Assembly: GCA_026989375.1 (NCBI GenBank)
Contig: JALSJJ010000008.1
Coordinates: 1-33,884 of the forward strand
Length of the DNA stretch: 33,884 nt
Source of the DNA: Rhodothermus sp.
GTDB taxonomy: Bacteria; Bacteroidota; Rhodothermia; Rhodothermales; Rhodothermaceae
Direction of reading: 5' to 3'
A program made the translations under genes and the position numbers. Under the pieces are notes generated by a model. It was not told the DNA's origin and did no database searches. It worked only from the letters and a program-made list of their open reading frames with translations. Of this stretch, positions 8,688 to 17,415 are shown piece after piece. Every line of letters starts with the position of its first letter. Position 1 is the stretch's first letter.

Positions 8688-8729
8688 ATGGAACAATGGT
8701 GGCCATCCCCAACGAACACCTGCAACTGA
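8688..8729 (+). other. Possible 13-codon minicistron overlapping the frr start
   Basis: ATG at 8688 lies 11 bases after a strong GGAGGA (8671-8676) and would encode MEQWWPSPTNTCN before TGA at 8727. The frr ATG at 8696 is in another frame and 19 bases from the same GGAGGA, which is too far for normal use. The short frame may be translated and coupled to frr, or may be chance. Confidence 0.3.
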
Positions 8730-9274
8730 TTCTGGACGATGCCCGCGAGCACATGGAGAAATCGCTCGCGCATCTGCGCACCGAGCTGGCCGCCCTTCGG
8801 GCCGGACGGGCTACGCCGGCCATGCTTGAAGACATACGCGTCGAATACTATGGCACTATGACGCCACTGATGCAGCTGGCCAGTATCACCGCGCCGCAAC
8901 CAGACCTGCTTATCGTACAACCCTGGGATCGATCGGCCCTGGGCGCCATCGAGCGGGCCATCATTAATGCCAATCTGGGCCTGAATCCTTCCAACGACGG
9001 AAGCATCATCCGCATTCCGATTCCGCCGCTTTCGGAAGAACGGCGCAAAGAGCTTGTTCGGGCTGCCCGTGTCCGGGCTGAAGAGGCCCGTGTGGCCATC
9101 CGTAACATCCGGCGTCACGCCAAAGACCACATCAAAAAAGCCAAAGAAGAAGAACACCTGCCCGAAGACCTGTGTCATACCGCAGAAGAAGAACTACAGA
9201 AATTGACCGACACCTATATTGAAAAAGTCAATCAGCTACTTAAACGCAAAGAAGCAGAAATCATGGAAGTCTGA
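8696..9274 (+). CDS. frr: Ribosome recycling factor
   Basis: RRF works with EF-G to split the post-termination ribosome. The 192-residue product has the usual length. It shows LRAGRATPAMLEDIRVEYYG near residues 34-53, IQPWD-like IVQPWDRSAL, and IRIPIPPLSEERRKELVR, which mark the three-helix bundle and hinge. The start could be ATG 8696 or GTG 8699. The only strong ribosome-binding site, GGAGGA, is badly spaced for both and better placed for a short overlapping frame at 8688. It is co-directional with pyrH. Confidence 0.96.
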   Translation: MVAIPNEHLQLILDDAREHMEKSLAHLRTELAALRAGRATPAMLEDIRVEYYGTMTPLMQLASITAPQPDLLIVQPWDRSALGAIERAIINANLGLNPSNDGSIIRIPIPPLSEERRKELVRAARVRAEEARVAIRNIRRHAKDHIKKAKEEEHLPEDLCHTAEEELQKLTDTYIEKVNQLLKRKEAEIMEV

Positions 9275-9325
9275 CGGTAGGCTCGGAACTCCCGGCCGAC
9301 CGATGCCATAAAGTAAGGCGCTTGC

Positions 9326-9417
<92 letters not shown>

Positions 9418-9418
9418 G

Positions 9419-9455
9419 CCGGGTTGCCCTGCGGTGAGTGGCAACCCGGTTTTTT
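9419..9455 (+). terminator. Terminator after tRNA-Ser
   Basis: The 10-bp stem CCGGGTTGCC (9419-9428) with GGCAACCCGG (9440-9449) is followed by TTTTTT. It begins three bases after the tRNA CCA and ends 29 bases before yicC. Confidence 0.9.
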
Positions 9456-9483
9456 CATTTGCAAGCACCAACCCCTGCGGCTT

Positions 9484-10362
9484 ATGATCGCCAGCATGAC
9501 TGGCTTTGGGCGCGGCCAGGCGGCCCGTGACGGCTTCAGCGCTACCGTCGAGCTGCGCTCGGTCAACAACCGCTATCTGGACGTTTCCGTACGCCTTCCA
9601 CGCATCGCCGCTGCATACGAGCCGGAGATTCTGGCGGCCCTTCGGCAGGCTTTCAGCCGCGGCCGCATTACGGTGCAGGTCGATCTGAAGCTTCCACCCG
9701 AAGCAGGTCTGCTCCCCCGCCTCAATCTTGACGCAGCCCGCCAGTACCTGTCCCAACTGGAGCTGCTGCGCGCAGAAGCTGGCCTGCCCGACCCGATCCG
9801 GCTCGAACACCTGCTGGCGCTGCCCGACCTTTTTGAAAGGCCGGAGCTTCCCGAAGCAGACGACCGTATTCGACAGGTGCTGATGGAAGCACTCGCGCAG
9901 GCTATCGAAGCCCTGCAGGCCACACGCCGCCAGGAAGGTGCCCTGCTGCAGGACGACCTGGAAGCACGGCTGGAAGCCATCGCCCACCGGCTGGAGGCTA
10001 TCGAAGCACGTGCACCCCAACGACTGGCCGAAGCTCGTGAGAAACTGCGCGCCCGCGTGCAGGAACTGCTGCGCGAAGATCAGCTCGACCCAGATCGTCT
10101 TGAGCAGGAAATCGTGCTGCTGGCCGACCGGCTCGACATCACCGAAGAATGTGTTCGGTTGCGGGCACACCTGCAGCATTTTCGCGAGGCCCTTCAATCA
10201 GAGGAACCCAGCGGTCGCCGCCTGAACTTCCTCACCCAGGAGCTGCATCGGGAAGCCAATACGATCAACGCCAAGGCGAACGATGCCACAATCGCCCTGC
10301 TGGCCGTGGAAATCAAGGAGGAAATTGAAAAAATTCGCGAGCAGATTCAGAACATCGAATAG
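9484..10362 (+). CDS. yicC: YicC/YloC-family endoribonuclease
   Basis: Members of this family have been described as endoribonucleases acting on RNA. The 292-residue product opens with the family hallmark MIASMTGFGRG and VELRSVNNRYLDVSVRLP. Its C-terminal DUF1732 part contains GRRLNFLTQELHREANTI near residue 245. The middle is a long Glu/Arg-rich helical section. The ATG at 9484 is chosen because longer frames run into the tRNA gene. It begins the run yicC-gmk-coaBC-udg-dnaB. The 29-base gap to the terminator leaves no space for a full promoter, so transcription must start inside or before tRNA-Ser, or come from read-through. Confidence 0.92.
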   Translation: MIASMTGFGRGQAARDGFSATVELRSVNNRYLDVSVRLPRIAAAYEPEILAALRQAFSRGRITVQVDLKLPPEAGLLPRLNLDAARQYLSQLELLRAEAGLPDPIRLEHLLALPDLFERPELPEADDRIRQVLMEALAQAIEALQATRRQEGALLQDDLEARLEAIAHRLEAIEARAPQRLAEAREKLRARVQELLREDQLDPDRLEQEIVLLADRLDITEECVRLRAHLQHFREALQSEEPSGRRLNFLTQELHREANTINAKANDATIALLAVEIKEEIEKIREQIQNIE

Positions 10363-10365
10363 CCG

Positions 10366-10935
10366 ATGCCCGAACCTCGCATTGTCATCCTGACGGCCCC
10401 CAGTGGCGCCGGCAAGACCACGCTGGCCCGGCGCCTTCAGGAAGCCCTCCCACAGCTCCGATTTTCCGTATCGGCCACAACACGCCCCCCACGTCCCGGC
10501 GAGCAGCACGGCGTGGATTACTACTTCCTCTCTGAAGAGGAATTTCGCCACCTGCTCGAACAGGGCGAATTGATTGAATACGAAGAAGTATATCCCGGCC
10601 GCTTCTATGGCACGCTGCGCCGTGAAGTTGAAAAAGCCAGCCGGACCCAACCCGTACTGCTCGACATTGACGTCAAAGGCGCCCTGCGCGTCAAGGAACA
10701 GTTTGGGGATGAAGCCTTTGCCATTTTCGTTCGGCCACCCTCCCTGGAGACGCTGGCCGAACGACTACGCCACCGAGGCACCGAAGACGAAGCTTCCCTG
10801 CGCCAGCGGCTGGAACGCGCTCGCATGGAACTCTCGCTGGCCGACCGCTTCGATGCCGTGGTAATCAACGACGACCTGGAGCGAGCCGCCGCCGAAACCC
10901 TCCATCTGGTGCGCTCGTTTCTCAATCGGCCTTAA
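10366..10935 (+). CDS. gmk: Guanylate kinase
   Basis: Gmk phosphorylates GMP to GDP with ATP. The 189-residue product has the P-loop APSGAGKTTL at residues 11-20, the GMP-binding SATTRPPRPGE near 36-46, YFLSEEEF and the lid-region segment RLRHRGTEDEASLRQRL. It starts three bases after the yicC stop, so the two are probably translated together. The yicC-gmk order is common in bacteria. The rpoZ gene often seen next is absent here, and coaBC follows directly. Confidence 0.97.
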   Translation: MPEPRIVILTAPSGAGKTTLARRLQEALPQLRFSVSATTRPPRPGEQHGVDYYFLSEEEFRHLLEQGELIEYEEVYPGRFYGTLRREVEKASRTQPVLLDIDVKGALRVKEQFGDEAFAIFVRPPSLETLAERLRHRGTEDEASLRQRLERARMELSLADRFDAVVINDDLERAAAETLHLVRSFLNRP

Positions 10936-10947
10936 CCTCCGTTTCTC

Positions 10948-12183
10948 ATGGCCTCGCAACCCCGCGCTTCACTGGAAGGTCGTCGGCTGCTGCTGGGGGT
11001 CACCGGCAGTATTGCTGCCTACAAGGCGGCCGAATTGATCCGTCTCTTTAAAAAGGCTGGCGCCGAGGTACAGGTAATCATGACCCCCGATGCCACCCGC
11101 TTCATCACGCCCCTGACCCTCGGCACGCTTTCAGAACGGGAGGTGCTTGTCGAGCTCTTTCCAGAAAATGAACCGGGTTCCTGGACCAAACACGTTCACC
11201 TGGGCCGCTGGGCCGACCTGGCTGTCGTTGCTCCGGCCACGGCGCAGACCCTGGCGCGCCTGGCCCATGGCTTCTGCGATACCATGCTGGCCGCTACCCT
11301 GCTCTCAGCCCGCTGCCCGGTGCTGCTCTGCCCGGCCATGGACCACGACATGTACCATCATCCAGCCACGCAGCAGAACCTGGAACAACTGCGCCGGTAC
11401 GGCTACGAAATTCTGCCTCCCGAGTTTGGCGAACTGGCCAGCGGTCTGACGGGCGATGGGCGTCTCCCCGACCCCGAGCGTATCGTCGCCCATGTAGCTG
11501 CCTTGCTAGAACGTCAGGCTTCCTTGGCCGGCAAACATGTGCTGGTCACGGCTGGCCCCACCCGGGAAATGATCGATCCTGTGCGCTGTCTGACCAATCC
11601 GTCCACCGGCACCATGGGCTTTGCGCTGGCCCGCGCGGCTGCCCGACGCGGTGCCCACGTAACGCTCATCAGTGGTCCAACCCTGCTGCCTACTCCCTCT
11701 GGCGTCACCCGCATCAACGTCACCTCGGCGCAGGAAATGTATGAAGCAACCCTCCAGCATGCAGCAACGGCCGACTTCATCTTCATGGCCGCCGCTGTAG
11801 CCGACTATACCCCGGTGCAAACGGCTCCGTCCAAACTCAAAAAAAGTGCTGATGAACTAGTCCTACGCCTGCGCCGCACGCCCGACATCTTAGCCGAGCT
11901 GGGACGCCGCCGCCGTCCCGATCAGGTGCTCGTAGGCTTTGCCATGGAAACCGATCATGCTATAGCAAATGCCCGAGAAAAATTGCACCGCAAGAACCTC
12001 GACTGGATTGCTCTGAACCGCCTGAATGAGCCGGGCGCCGGATTCGGCACCGGTACCAACCGTCTGACGCTTCTTCATCGAAGTGGCCTCCAAGAAGAAC
12101 TGCCCCTCCTGCCCAAAGACGAAGCCGCCGAAGTCCTGCTGGATCGCATTCTGGCCTGGCAAGCCCAACCGGCCGAGCCATAG
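10948..12183 (+). CDS. coaBC: Bifunctional CoaC/CoaB (4'-phosphopantothenoylcysteine decarboxylase / synthetase)
   Basis: This enzyme makes 4'-phosphopantetheine in two steps of CoA synthesis. The N-terminal half (about 8-185) is the flavin decarboxylase, with LLGVTGSIAAYKAAELIR, a histidine in TKHVHLGRW and the substrate motif as PAMDHDMY. The reference motif is PxMNxxMW, so Asn is Asp here. The cysteine of the E. coli flap is not seen in ASGLTGDGRL. I recall similar changes in Bacteroidota homologues. The C-terminal half (about 195-405) is the synthetase, with VTAGPTREMIDPVR, AAAVADYTP and KLKKS. The length of 411 residues is normal. It lies 12 bases after gmk. Confidence 0.95.
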   Translation: MASQPRASLEGRRLLLGVTGSIAAYKAAELIRLFKKAGAEVQVIMTPDATRFITPLTLGTLSEREVLVELFPENEPGSWTKHVHLGRWADLAVVAPATAQTLARLAHGFCDTMLAATLLSARCPVLLCPAMDHDMYHHPATQQNLEQLRRYGYEILPPEFGELASGLTGDGRLPDPERIVAHVAALLERQASLAGKHVLVTAGPTREMIDPVRCLTNPSTGTMGFALARAAARRGAHVTLISGPTLLPTPSGVTRINVTSAQEMYEATLQHAATADFIFMAAAVADYTPVQTAPSKLKKSADELVLRLRRTPDILAELGRRRRPDQVLVGFAMETDHAIANAREKLHRKNLDWIALNRLNEPGAGFGTGTNRLTLLHRSGLQEELPLLPKDEAAEVLLDRILAWQAQPAEP

Positions 12184-12254
12184 TAATTCTTCGCTTGTCT
12201 CCCATCTCAAAACCCTGTAGCTTTAGGGGAAAGGTGCCAAACGTTCCGGAACCC

Positions 12255-13055
12255 ATGCGGGAGCTGGTGCATGCCATTCGGGAAGCCTTGCTTCAGGAAT
12301 ACGCGCTGCTGGGCCCGCTGGGCTTCTGGAAAACGCCAACCGCTATGTCCACCCCGGAAAACGCCTCGGCTCATCAGGACCTGTTCGGTAAGTCACAATC
12401 GTCAGCCGAACCACCCCCGCCCGATCCCTATGCCCGCATCGAAGCGCTGATCCCTTCCGATTCGCCGCTGCATTCCATGCATACCCTGGAGGAAGTGGCC
12501 CGCTATGTGGCCAACGCCACCCTGATTCCAATTGATGCCCGACGTACGCATCCCGTCTTTGGCGTGGGCAATCCGCAGGCAGACCTCATGGTAGTGGGTG
12601 AAGCACCCGGGGCCGAAGAGGATCGTCAAGGAGAACCGTTTGTAGGGCCAGCTGGCCAGCTGCTCAACAAGATGCTTAAAGCCATTGGTTTTGAACGTGA
12701 AGTGGTGTACATTACCAATGTGTTGAAAAGCCGTCCACCCTACAACCGAGATCCGCAGCCAGAGGAAATTGAAGCCCACCTGCCTATTCTGTATAAACAG
12801 ATAGCACTGGTACGTCCCCGGATCATCCTGTGTGTGGGCCGGATCGCTGGAAATGCGCTGCTGGGACGGAATGGCTCGCTGCGTGCCCTGCGGGGTAAAG
12901 TGCATGATTTTTATGGGCTGCCGGTTGTCGTAACCTACCATCCGGCTGCCCTGCTCCGTAACCCTCAGTGGAAACGACTGGCGTGGGAAGATCTGCAGTT
13001 GCTGCGGGCGCACTACGATCACCTGAAGGGCCCGGCACCCTCTGACAAGCGGTAA
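12255..13055 (+). CDS. Family-4-type uracil-DNA glycosylase lacking the Fe-S cysteines
   Basis: Uracil-DNA glycosylases remove uracil formed by cytosine deamination. The fold is clear: GEAPGAEED at residues 115-123, [28 protein letters not shown] and [12 protein letters not shown] are the family-4 motifs. Family-4 enzymes normally bind a 4Fe-4S cluster with four cysteines. Here the CxxC site reads A88-T-L-I91, the K-C-RPP cysteine is S159, and the next is H175. The only cysteine in the 266 residues is C193. The first about 70 residues are an extra Pro-rich N-terminal arm. Starts at GTG 12234 or TTG 12195 are also possible. It sits between coaBC and dnaB, 5 bases before dnaB, so it is probably co-expressed with replication genes. 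Confidence 0.85.
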   Translation: MRELVHAIREALLQEYALLGPLGFWKTPTAMSTPENASAHQDLFGKSQSSAEPPPPDPYARIEALIPSDSPLHSMHTLEEVARYVANATLIPIDARRTHPVFGVGNPQADLMVVGEAPGAEEDRQGEPFVGPAGQLLNKMLKAIGFEREVVYITNVLKSRPPYNRDPQPEEIEAHLPILYKQIALVRPRIILCVGRIAGNALLGRNGSLRALRGKVHDFYGLPVVVTYHPAALLRNPQWKRLAWEDLQLLRAHYDHLKGPAPSDKR

Positions 13056-13060
13056 CCACG

Positions 13061-14605
13061 ATGGCAGAATTTGAGGAGCGTCCCCGGCTGAGCATCGGCG
13101 AAGAAGAAACGCCTCCCTATCCGCTGGAAAAGCTGACAGGTGGACGGCGGCGTTCACGTGCCCAGATTCATGCGCTGCATCGTCAGGCCGGACGTGTGCC
13201 TCCGCAGGCCGTCGAGCTGGAACAGGCTGTACTGGGCGCCATGCTCATCGAGCCCGAAGCGATTCCTCGGGCCCTGGAGATCCTTACCCCTGAAGCCTTT
13301 TATGACGGTCGTCACCAGCGTATCTTTCGCGCCATCATTCGACTGTTCGAGCAGCACTGCGCTGTCGATCTGTTAACGGTTACCGAAGAACTACGGCGCA
13401 CCGGTGAACTGGAGCAAGCTGGTGATACGATCTACCTGAGCGAGCTGACCACCCGCGTCGCCTCGGCGGCTAATATCGAATACCACGCCCGCATCATCTC
13501 GGAGAAAGCGCTGCTGCGTCGCATGATTGAAACCATGACGCTGCTGATCGGCCGGGCCTACGATCCAGGTGCCGATGCTTTTGAGCTGCTGGATGAGGTA
13601 GAAGCCGAAATCTTTCGGTTATCGGATGTGCACCTGCGCAAGGCCGCCCGCTCTATGAATGAGGTGGTCAAAGAGACGCTGGAACAGCTGGAAGCGATCC
13701 ACGGGCGGCCCGGCGGTATCACAGGGGTGCCCAGTGGCTTTCATCAACTCGATGCGCTGACCGGCGGATGGCAACGCGGCGATCTGATCGTCATTGCGGC
13801 CCGCCCCTCCATGGGCAAAACCGCCTTCGCGCTGAGCTGTGCTCGCAATGCCGCATTGCACCCCCACTACGGTACAGGAGTAGCTATTTTCTCGCTGGAA
13901 ATGGGCGCCGAACAACTGGCTCAGCGCTTGCTTACCGCCGAAGCCCGCGTCGATGCCCAGGCCGCCCGCACCGGTCGACTGCGCGACGAAGACTGGCGGC
14001 AGCTGGCCCGCGCAGCCGGGCGCCTATCAGATGCCCCGATCTTTATCGACGATACCCCTTCGCTCAGTGTACTCGAACTCCGCGCCAAATGCCGCCGTCT
14101 GAAGGCCGAGCACAACATAGGGCTGGTGATTGTCGACTACCTGCAGCTTATGCAGGCCTCCCACATGCCCCGCAACGCCAACCGCGAGCAGGAAATCGCT
14201 CAGATCTCCCGCTCACTCAAAGCGCTGGCAAAAGAATTGAACGTGCCGGTGATCGCCCTTTCCCAGCTCAGCCGTGCCGTAGAAACGCGCGGCGGCGACA
14301 AACGCCCACAACTTTCTGATCTGCGCGAAAGCGGCTCTATCGAGCAAGACGCCGACGTGGTCCTCTTCATCTACCGGGCAGAACGCTATGGGATTACCGT
14401 AGATGAAAATGGCAACCCCACTGAGGGCATTGCCGAAATCATTGTCGGCAAACAACGCAACGGCCCTACCGGCACGGTGCGCCTGGCTTTTGTCCACCAG
14501 TATGCCCGCTTTGAAAACCTAACCACTTACTATGCGGAAGTCCCCGACACCCCGAAGCTCCCAGAATCCCCCGAAGGTGACCAAGCGGAAGCACCTCCTT
14601 TTTAA
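13061..14605 (+). CDS. dnaB: Replicative DNA helicase DnaB
   Basis: DnaB is the hexameric helicase that unwinds DNA at the fork. After a polar N-terminal tail of about 45 residues, the 514-residue product shows the primase-binding N domain (VPPQAVELEQAVLGAML onward). The RecA-like motor has Walker A ARPSMGKTAFAL near residue 248, Walker B LVIVDYLQL near 354 and DLRESGSIEQDADVV near 420. No intein interrupts it. An acidic, Pro-rich tail ends the protein. It is the last gene of the yicC-to-dnaB run. No convincing plus-strand terminator follows within the 228 bases before the tRNA-Cys terminator. Confidence 0.97.
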   Translation: MAEFEERPRLSIGEEETPPYPLEKLTGGRRRSRAQIHALHRQAGRVPPQAVELEQAVLGAMLIEPEAIPRALEILTPEAFYDGRHQRIFRAIIRLFEQHCAVDLLTVTEELRRTGELEQAGDTIYLSELTTRVASAANIEYHARIISEKALLRRMIETMTLLIGRAYDPGADAFELLDEVEAEIFRLSDVHLRKAARSMNEVVKETLEQLEAIHGRPGGITGVPSGFHQLDALTGGWQRGDLIVIAARPSMGKTAFALSCARNAALHPHYGTGVAIFSLEMGAEQLAQRLLTAEARVDAQAARTGRLRDEDWRQLARAAGRLSDAPIFIDDTPSLSVLELRAKCRRLKAEHNIGLVIVDYLQLMQASHMPRNANREQEIAQISRSLKALAKELNVPVIALSQLSRAVETRGGDKRPQLSDLRESGSIEQDADVVLFIYRAERYGITVDENGNPTEGIAEIIVGKQRNGPTGTVRLAFVHQYARFENLTTYYAEVPDTPKLPESPEGDQAEAPPF

Positions 14606-14833
14606 ATCTCTCTGCTATCTGACGGACGTGGCCCTCTTGGGCCTGACGAGAACGCTAAGTCCAGTTACCCCTATCTCCGTGGCCTTCCTCTCCGCAACCC
14701 GATGCATATAACAGGCACCCACGATGTGGGCAAGAGCTTTGTACCTCTCCCAGATCCGTAACGAAAGCATAACAACGGCATCCTTGTTCGCACCATGACG
14801 GCCGCTCTTACAAAAGCCGTACTGCGAAAAGCA
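14606..14833. other. Non-coding gap between dnaB and the tRNA-Cys terminator
   Basis: I see no supported gene. A short GGCCC-TCTT-GGGCC hairpin near 14629 has no T-run. A 76-codon minus-strand frame exists but begins inside the tRNA terminator and looks like no protein I know. Confidence 0.5.
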
Positions 14834-14868
14834 AAAGCCCCGCATTCCTCAAGGAAATGCGGGGCTTT
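14826..14868 (-). terminator. Terminator of tRNA-Cys
   Basis: The arms AAAGCCCCGCAT (14834-14845) and ATGCGGGGCTTT (14857-14868) pair over 12 bp, with an inner TCC/GGA. Read on the minus strand it follows tRNA-Cys by five bases and runs into TTTTGCTTTT. The symmetric T/A flanks may also stop dnaB transcripts from the other side. Confidence 0.85.
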
Positions 14869-14873
14869 CATCG

Positions 14874-14944
14874 AGGTGACGGGCGGATTCGAACCGCCGT
14901 ACGGGGCTTTGCAGGCCCCTGCCTAACCACTCGGCCACGTCACC
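14874..14944 (-). tRNA. tRNA-Cys(GCA)
   Basis: On the minus strand the acceptor arms GGTGACG and CGTCACC pair perfectly, with discriminator U as expected for cysteine. The anticodon loop CTGCAAA between GGGGC and GCCCC gives GCA (plus-strand 14910-14912). The T-loop GTTCGAATC is present. No CCA is encoded. It is transcribed against dnaB and has its own terminator. Confidence 0.95.
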
Positions 14945-15278
14945 CCTGCTGCGCTGTCTTACGACAAAATAGATCGACCGGATCCATCAGGCGCCCCCCT
15001 CACGAGGATTTCTCAAGCGGGTTCCGAATAACGCCTCATGCCTCAAGCAACCCCGATCCAAAACCAGCGCTACCAGATACCGAGCTCAGTGACGGACTCC
15101 TCTCTCCACGGATTGTCCTCCTGATTCGCCCCGTCAGTTCATTGCAACCTCCTTTCCGGTCATTTATCTCTAAAATCTACAGGACAGGAACTAATTGTTG
15201 AGTCTTTCAAAAGATTTTGAAAGGATCTGCTGTGTCTATCTCTCTGTTTTCATATTTTTTTAAAAATATATTTCCGCT
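14945..15278. other. 334-base intergenic region upstream of the NfeD gene
   Basis: No gene is supported. The left two thirds is ordinary GC-balanced sequence, and the right third (about 15160-15278) is AT-rich. It must hold the leftward tRNA-Cys promoter and the rightward promoter of the NfeD/SPFH operon. I could not fix either box pair with confidence. A 20-base palindrome lies at 15204-15223. Confidence 0.5.
15204..15223. promoter_or_regulatory. 20-base inverted repeat, possible operator
   Basis: CTTTCAAAA and TTTTGAAAG are perfect 9-base arms separated by GA. The site is 56 bases before the NfeD start in an AT-rich leader. The tight spacing suits a dimeric repressor or activator better than an RNA hairpin. 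The regulator is unknown. Confidence 0.4.
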
Positions 15279-16589
15279 ATGTGGTCTTTGCTGCTCTGGT
15301 TGTTCCTGGGAGGGCCGTCTCCGACAACCGGTCCGGTAGTTTATCGGCTGGTGTTGGAAGACGAGCCCATTACGCCGGCGACGGTCCGGTTCATTCGTCG
15401 CGGCCTGCGTGAGGCCACGGAAAATGGAGCGGTCTGTCTGACGATTGAAATGGACACGCCAGGTGGCCTTGTGGAGGCTACGCGAGACATTGTGCAGTTA
15501 TTTTTGCAGAGTCCGATTCCCGTGGTTGTCTATATTACGCCGCCGGGTGCGCGGGCGGCGTCGGCCGGTGTGTTCATCACGCTGGCTGCACATGTGGCAG
15601 CGATGGCGCCGGGCACGCATATCGGTGCCGCCCATCCCGTACAACTTGGAGGTGGACCGGCAACACCACCGGATACGGCCCAGGTTGATCCCATGTCTGA
15701 AAAGATTCTGAACGACGCGGTAGCCTGGGCACGGGCGCTGGCCCAGTATCGTGGACGTAATGCTGACTGGGCGGCGCGGGCGGTCTCGGAAAGCCAGACG
15801 CTGACCGCACGAGAAGCCGTTGCCCTGAATGTGGTTGATCTGGTGGCCCCCTCGCTGGACTCTTTGCTGGTGCTGCTGGATGGGCGAAACGTGGCACTGG
15901 ATGGAGAGACGATTCTGCTACAGACCGCCGACGCCACGGTACGCACCGTTGAGCGCTGGTGGGGTGAGCGTATCCTGGCCGCGCTTTCCAATCCGAACAT
16001 TGCTTTCCTGTTATTGATGCTGGGATTCTACGGCCTGCTGTTCGAGCTCTACACGCCAGGCTGGGGCATCCCTGGCACGCTGGGTGCCATTTTTCTGATG
16101 CTGGGCTTCTACGGCCTCTCCATCCTACCGGTCAATTATGTAGGACTTGGACTCCTGATTCTGGGCCTGGGTATGCTCGTGGCTGAAGCCTTCGTGCCCA
16201 GCTTTGGTCTGCTGACCGTAGGGGGTGTTGTATGCCTGATTCTGGGTGGCCTGATGCTTGTGGAAAGTCCGATGGGCTTTCCACAGGTCTCAGCCGCACT
16301 GGTAGTGCCTGTCGCCCTGGCTACCGCCCTGATTGCGCTGTTCTTGCTGAGTAACGCGCTGCGCATTCAGCGCCGACCGGCCCGTGTGGGAGATGAAACG
16401 CTGATCGGTCAGCTGGCCACGGCACGGGAAGATTTTATCCCCGAAGGCGATCACTTTGGAGGCTACGTGTTCGTCCATGGTGAGTGGTGGCGTGCGTGCA
16501 GCTCGGTGCCGATACAGGCCGGGCAGTCGGTTCGCATTGAGCGGCGCGAAGGGCTCTGCCTGTGGGTTTCGCCGGAATCGTCAACCTAA
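15279..16589 (+). CDS. NfeD-family membrane serine protease (ClpP-like)
   Basis: Long NfeD proteins join a ClpP-like serine protease to membrane segments and an OB-fold tail. They work beside SPFH proteins in membrane quality control. After a short hydrophobic N-terminus (about 1-12), the protease domain spans about 20-215. MDTPGGLVEATR is at 59-70, the probable nucleophile is S95 in ARAASAGVF, and the probable general-base lysine is K142 in EKILNDAVAW. A block of hydrophobic segments follows at about 235-365, then the small NfeD OB domain at about 375-436. The length of 436 residues is normal for the long form. The SPFH partner gene starts 21 bases downstream. Confidence 0.92.
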   Translation: MWSLLLWLFLGGPSPTTGPVVYRLVLEDEPITPATVRFIRRGLREATENGAVCLTIEMDTPGGLVEATRDIVQLFLQSPIPVVVYITPPGARAASAGVFITLAAHVAAMAPGTHIGAAHPVQLGGGPATPPDTAQVDPMSEKILNDAVAWARALAQYRGRNADWAARAVSESQTLTAREAVALNVVDLVAPSLDSLLVLLDGRNVALDGETILLQTADATVRTVERWWGERILAALSNPNIAFLLLMLGFYGLLFELYTPGWGIPGTLGAIFLMLGFYGLSILPVNYVGLGLLILGLGMLVAEAFVPSFGLLTVGGVVCLILGGLMLVESPMGFPQVSAALVVPVALATALIALFLLSNALRIQRRPARVGDETLIGQLATAREDFIPEGDHFGGYVFVHGEWWRACSSVPIQAGQSVRIERREGLCLWVSPESST

Positions 16590-16610
16590 TAACCAACCAG
16601 CGGAGTGGCC

Positions 16611-17372
16611 ATGCTTTCGTCAACAGGTATCGTGATCGGCATCATTGTCCTGTATTTCATTAGCTGTATTCGCATTCTCTATGAGTATCAGCGGGGCGTC
16701 ATTTTTCGAATGGGACGGGCCCTGCCCGAACCAAAAGGTCCAGGCATGGTGCTCGTCTTCTGGCCGATCGACCGTATGGTACGGGTCAGCCTGCGCACGT
16801 TTGTACACGACGTGCCCGAGCAGGACGTGATCACCCGCGACAATGTATCGGTGCGCGTCAACGCGGTGGTGTATTTCCGTGTGGTCGATCCTATGAAGGC
16901 CGTGCTGGAAGTAGAAGACTACCGCTACGCCACCACCCAACTCTCGCAGACTTCACTTCGAAGCATTGTGGGTCAGGTAGAGCTGGACGAACTGCTGGCG
17001 GAGCGCGAAAAAATCAACCGAAGACTCCAGGAAGTCATTGATCAGCAATCAGATCCCTGGGGCATTAAGGTTTCGCTGGTAGAGGTCAAGCATGTCGATC
17101 TGCCAGAACACATGAAGCGGGCCATGGCCAAGCAGGCCGAAAGCGAACGTGAACGACGGGCCAAGGTGATTCATGCCCAGGGTGAGCTGCAAGCTGCAAA
17201 ACAGCTGGCACAGGCAGCCGCTATGCTGGAGGCACATCCCATGGCCATGCAAATGCGCTTTCTACAAACACTGGTGGAAGTTGGCTCAGAAAACAACACA
17301 ACCATCGTTTTTCCAATTCCGCTGGAATTGATCCGGCCCCTACTGGCGGCTGAGGGACAAGCGACGCAGTGA
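16611..17372 (+). CDS. Slipin / stomatin-like SPFH protein
   Basis: SPFH proteins form oligomeric membrane scaffolds, and slipins are cleaved by NfeD proteases in the studied archaeal pair. The 253-residue product has an N-terminal membrane segment (about 5-22). The SPFH domain follows with [48 protein letters not shown] and [27 protein letters not shown] coiled helix and a short hydrophobic C-terminal segment ([12 protein letters not shown]) end the protein. GGAG at 16602-16605 favours ATG 16611 over GTG 16605. The gene is the second of the NfeD operon. Confidence 0.94.
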   Translation: MLSSTGIVIGIIVLYFISCIRILYEYQRGVIFRMGRALPEPKGPGMVLVFWPIDRMVRVSLRTFVHDVPEQDVITRDNVSVRVNAVVYFRVVDPMKAVLEVEDYRYATTQLSQTSLRSIVGQVELDELLAEREKINRRLQEVIDQQSDPWGIKVSLVEVKHVDLPEHMKRAMAKQAESERERRAKVIHAQGELQAAKQLAQAAAMLEAHPMAMQMRFLQTLVEVGSENNTTIVFPIPLELIRPLLAAEGQATQ

Positions 17373-17384
17373 AGGCATAAGCCT

Positions 17385-17412
17385 AAAACAAAAGCCCGGA
17401 ACTATACCGGGC
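17385..17412 (-). terminator. Terminator after tRNA-Arg
   Basis: On the minus strand GCCCGG (17412-17407) and CCGGGC (17399-17394) form a hairpin followed by TTTTGTTTT. It lies four bases past tRNA-Arg and is the first T-tailed terminator after rpmB, so it probably ends the whole leftward run. Confidence 0.75.
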
Positions 17413-17415
17413 CCG

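Noticed and set aside
14615-14845. 76-codon minus-strand frame between dnaB and tRNA-Cys
   Set aside because: It starts inside the tRNA-Cys terminator and resembles no family, so it is probably chance.
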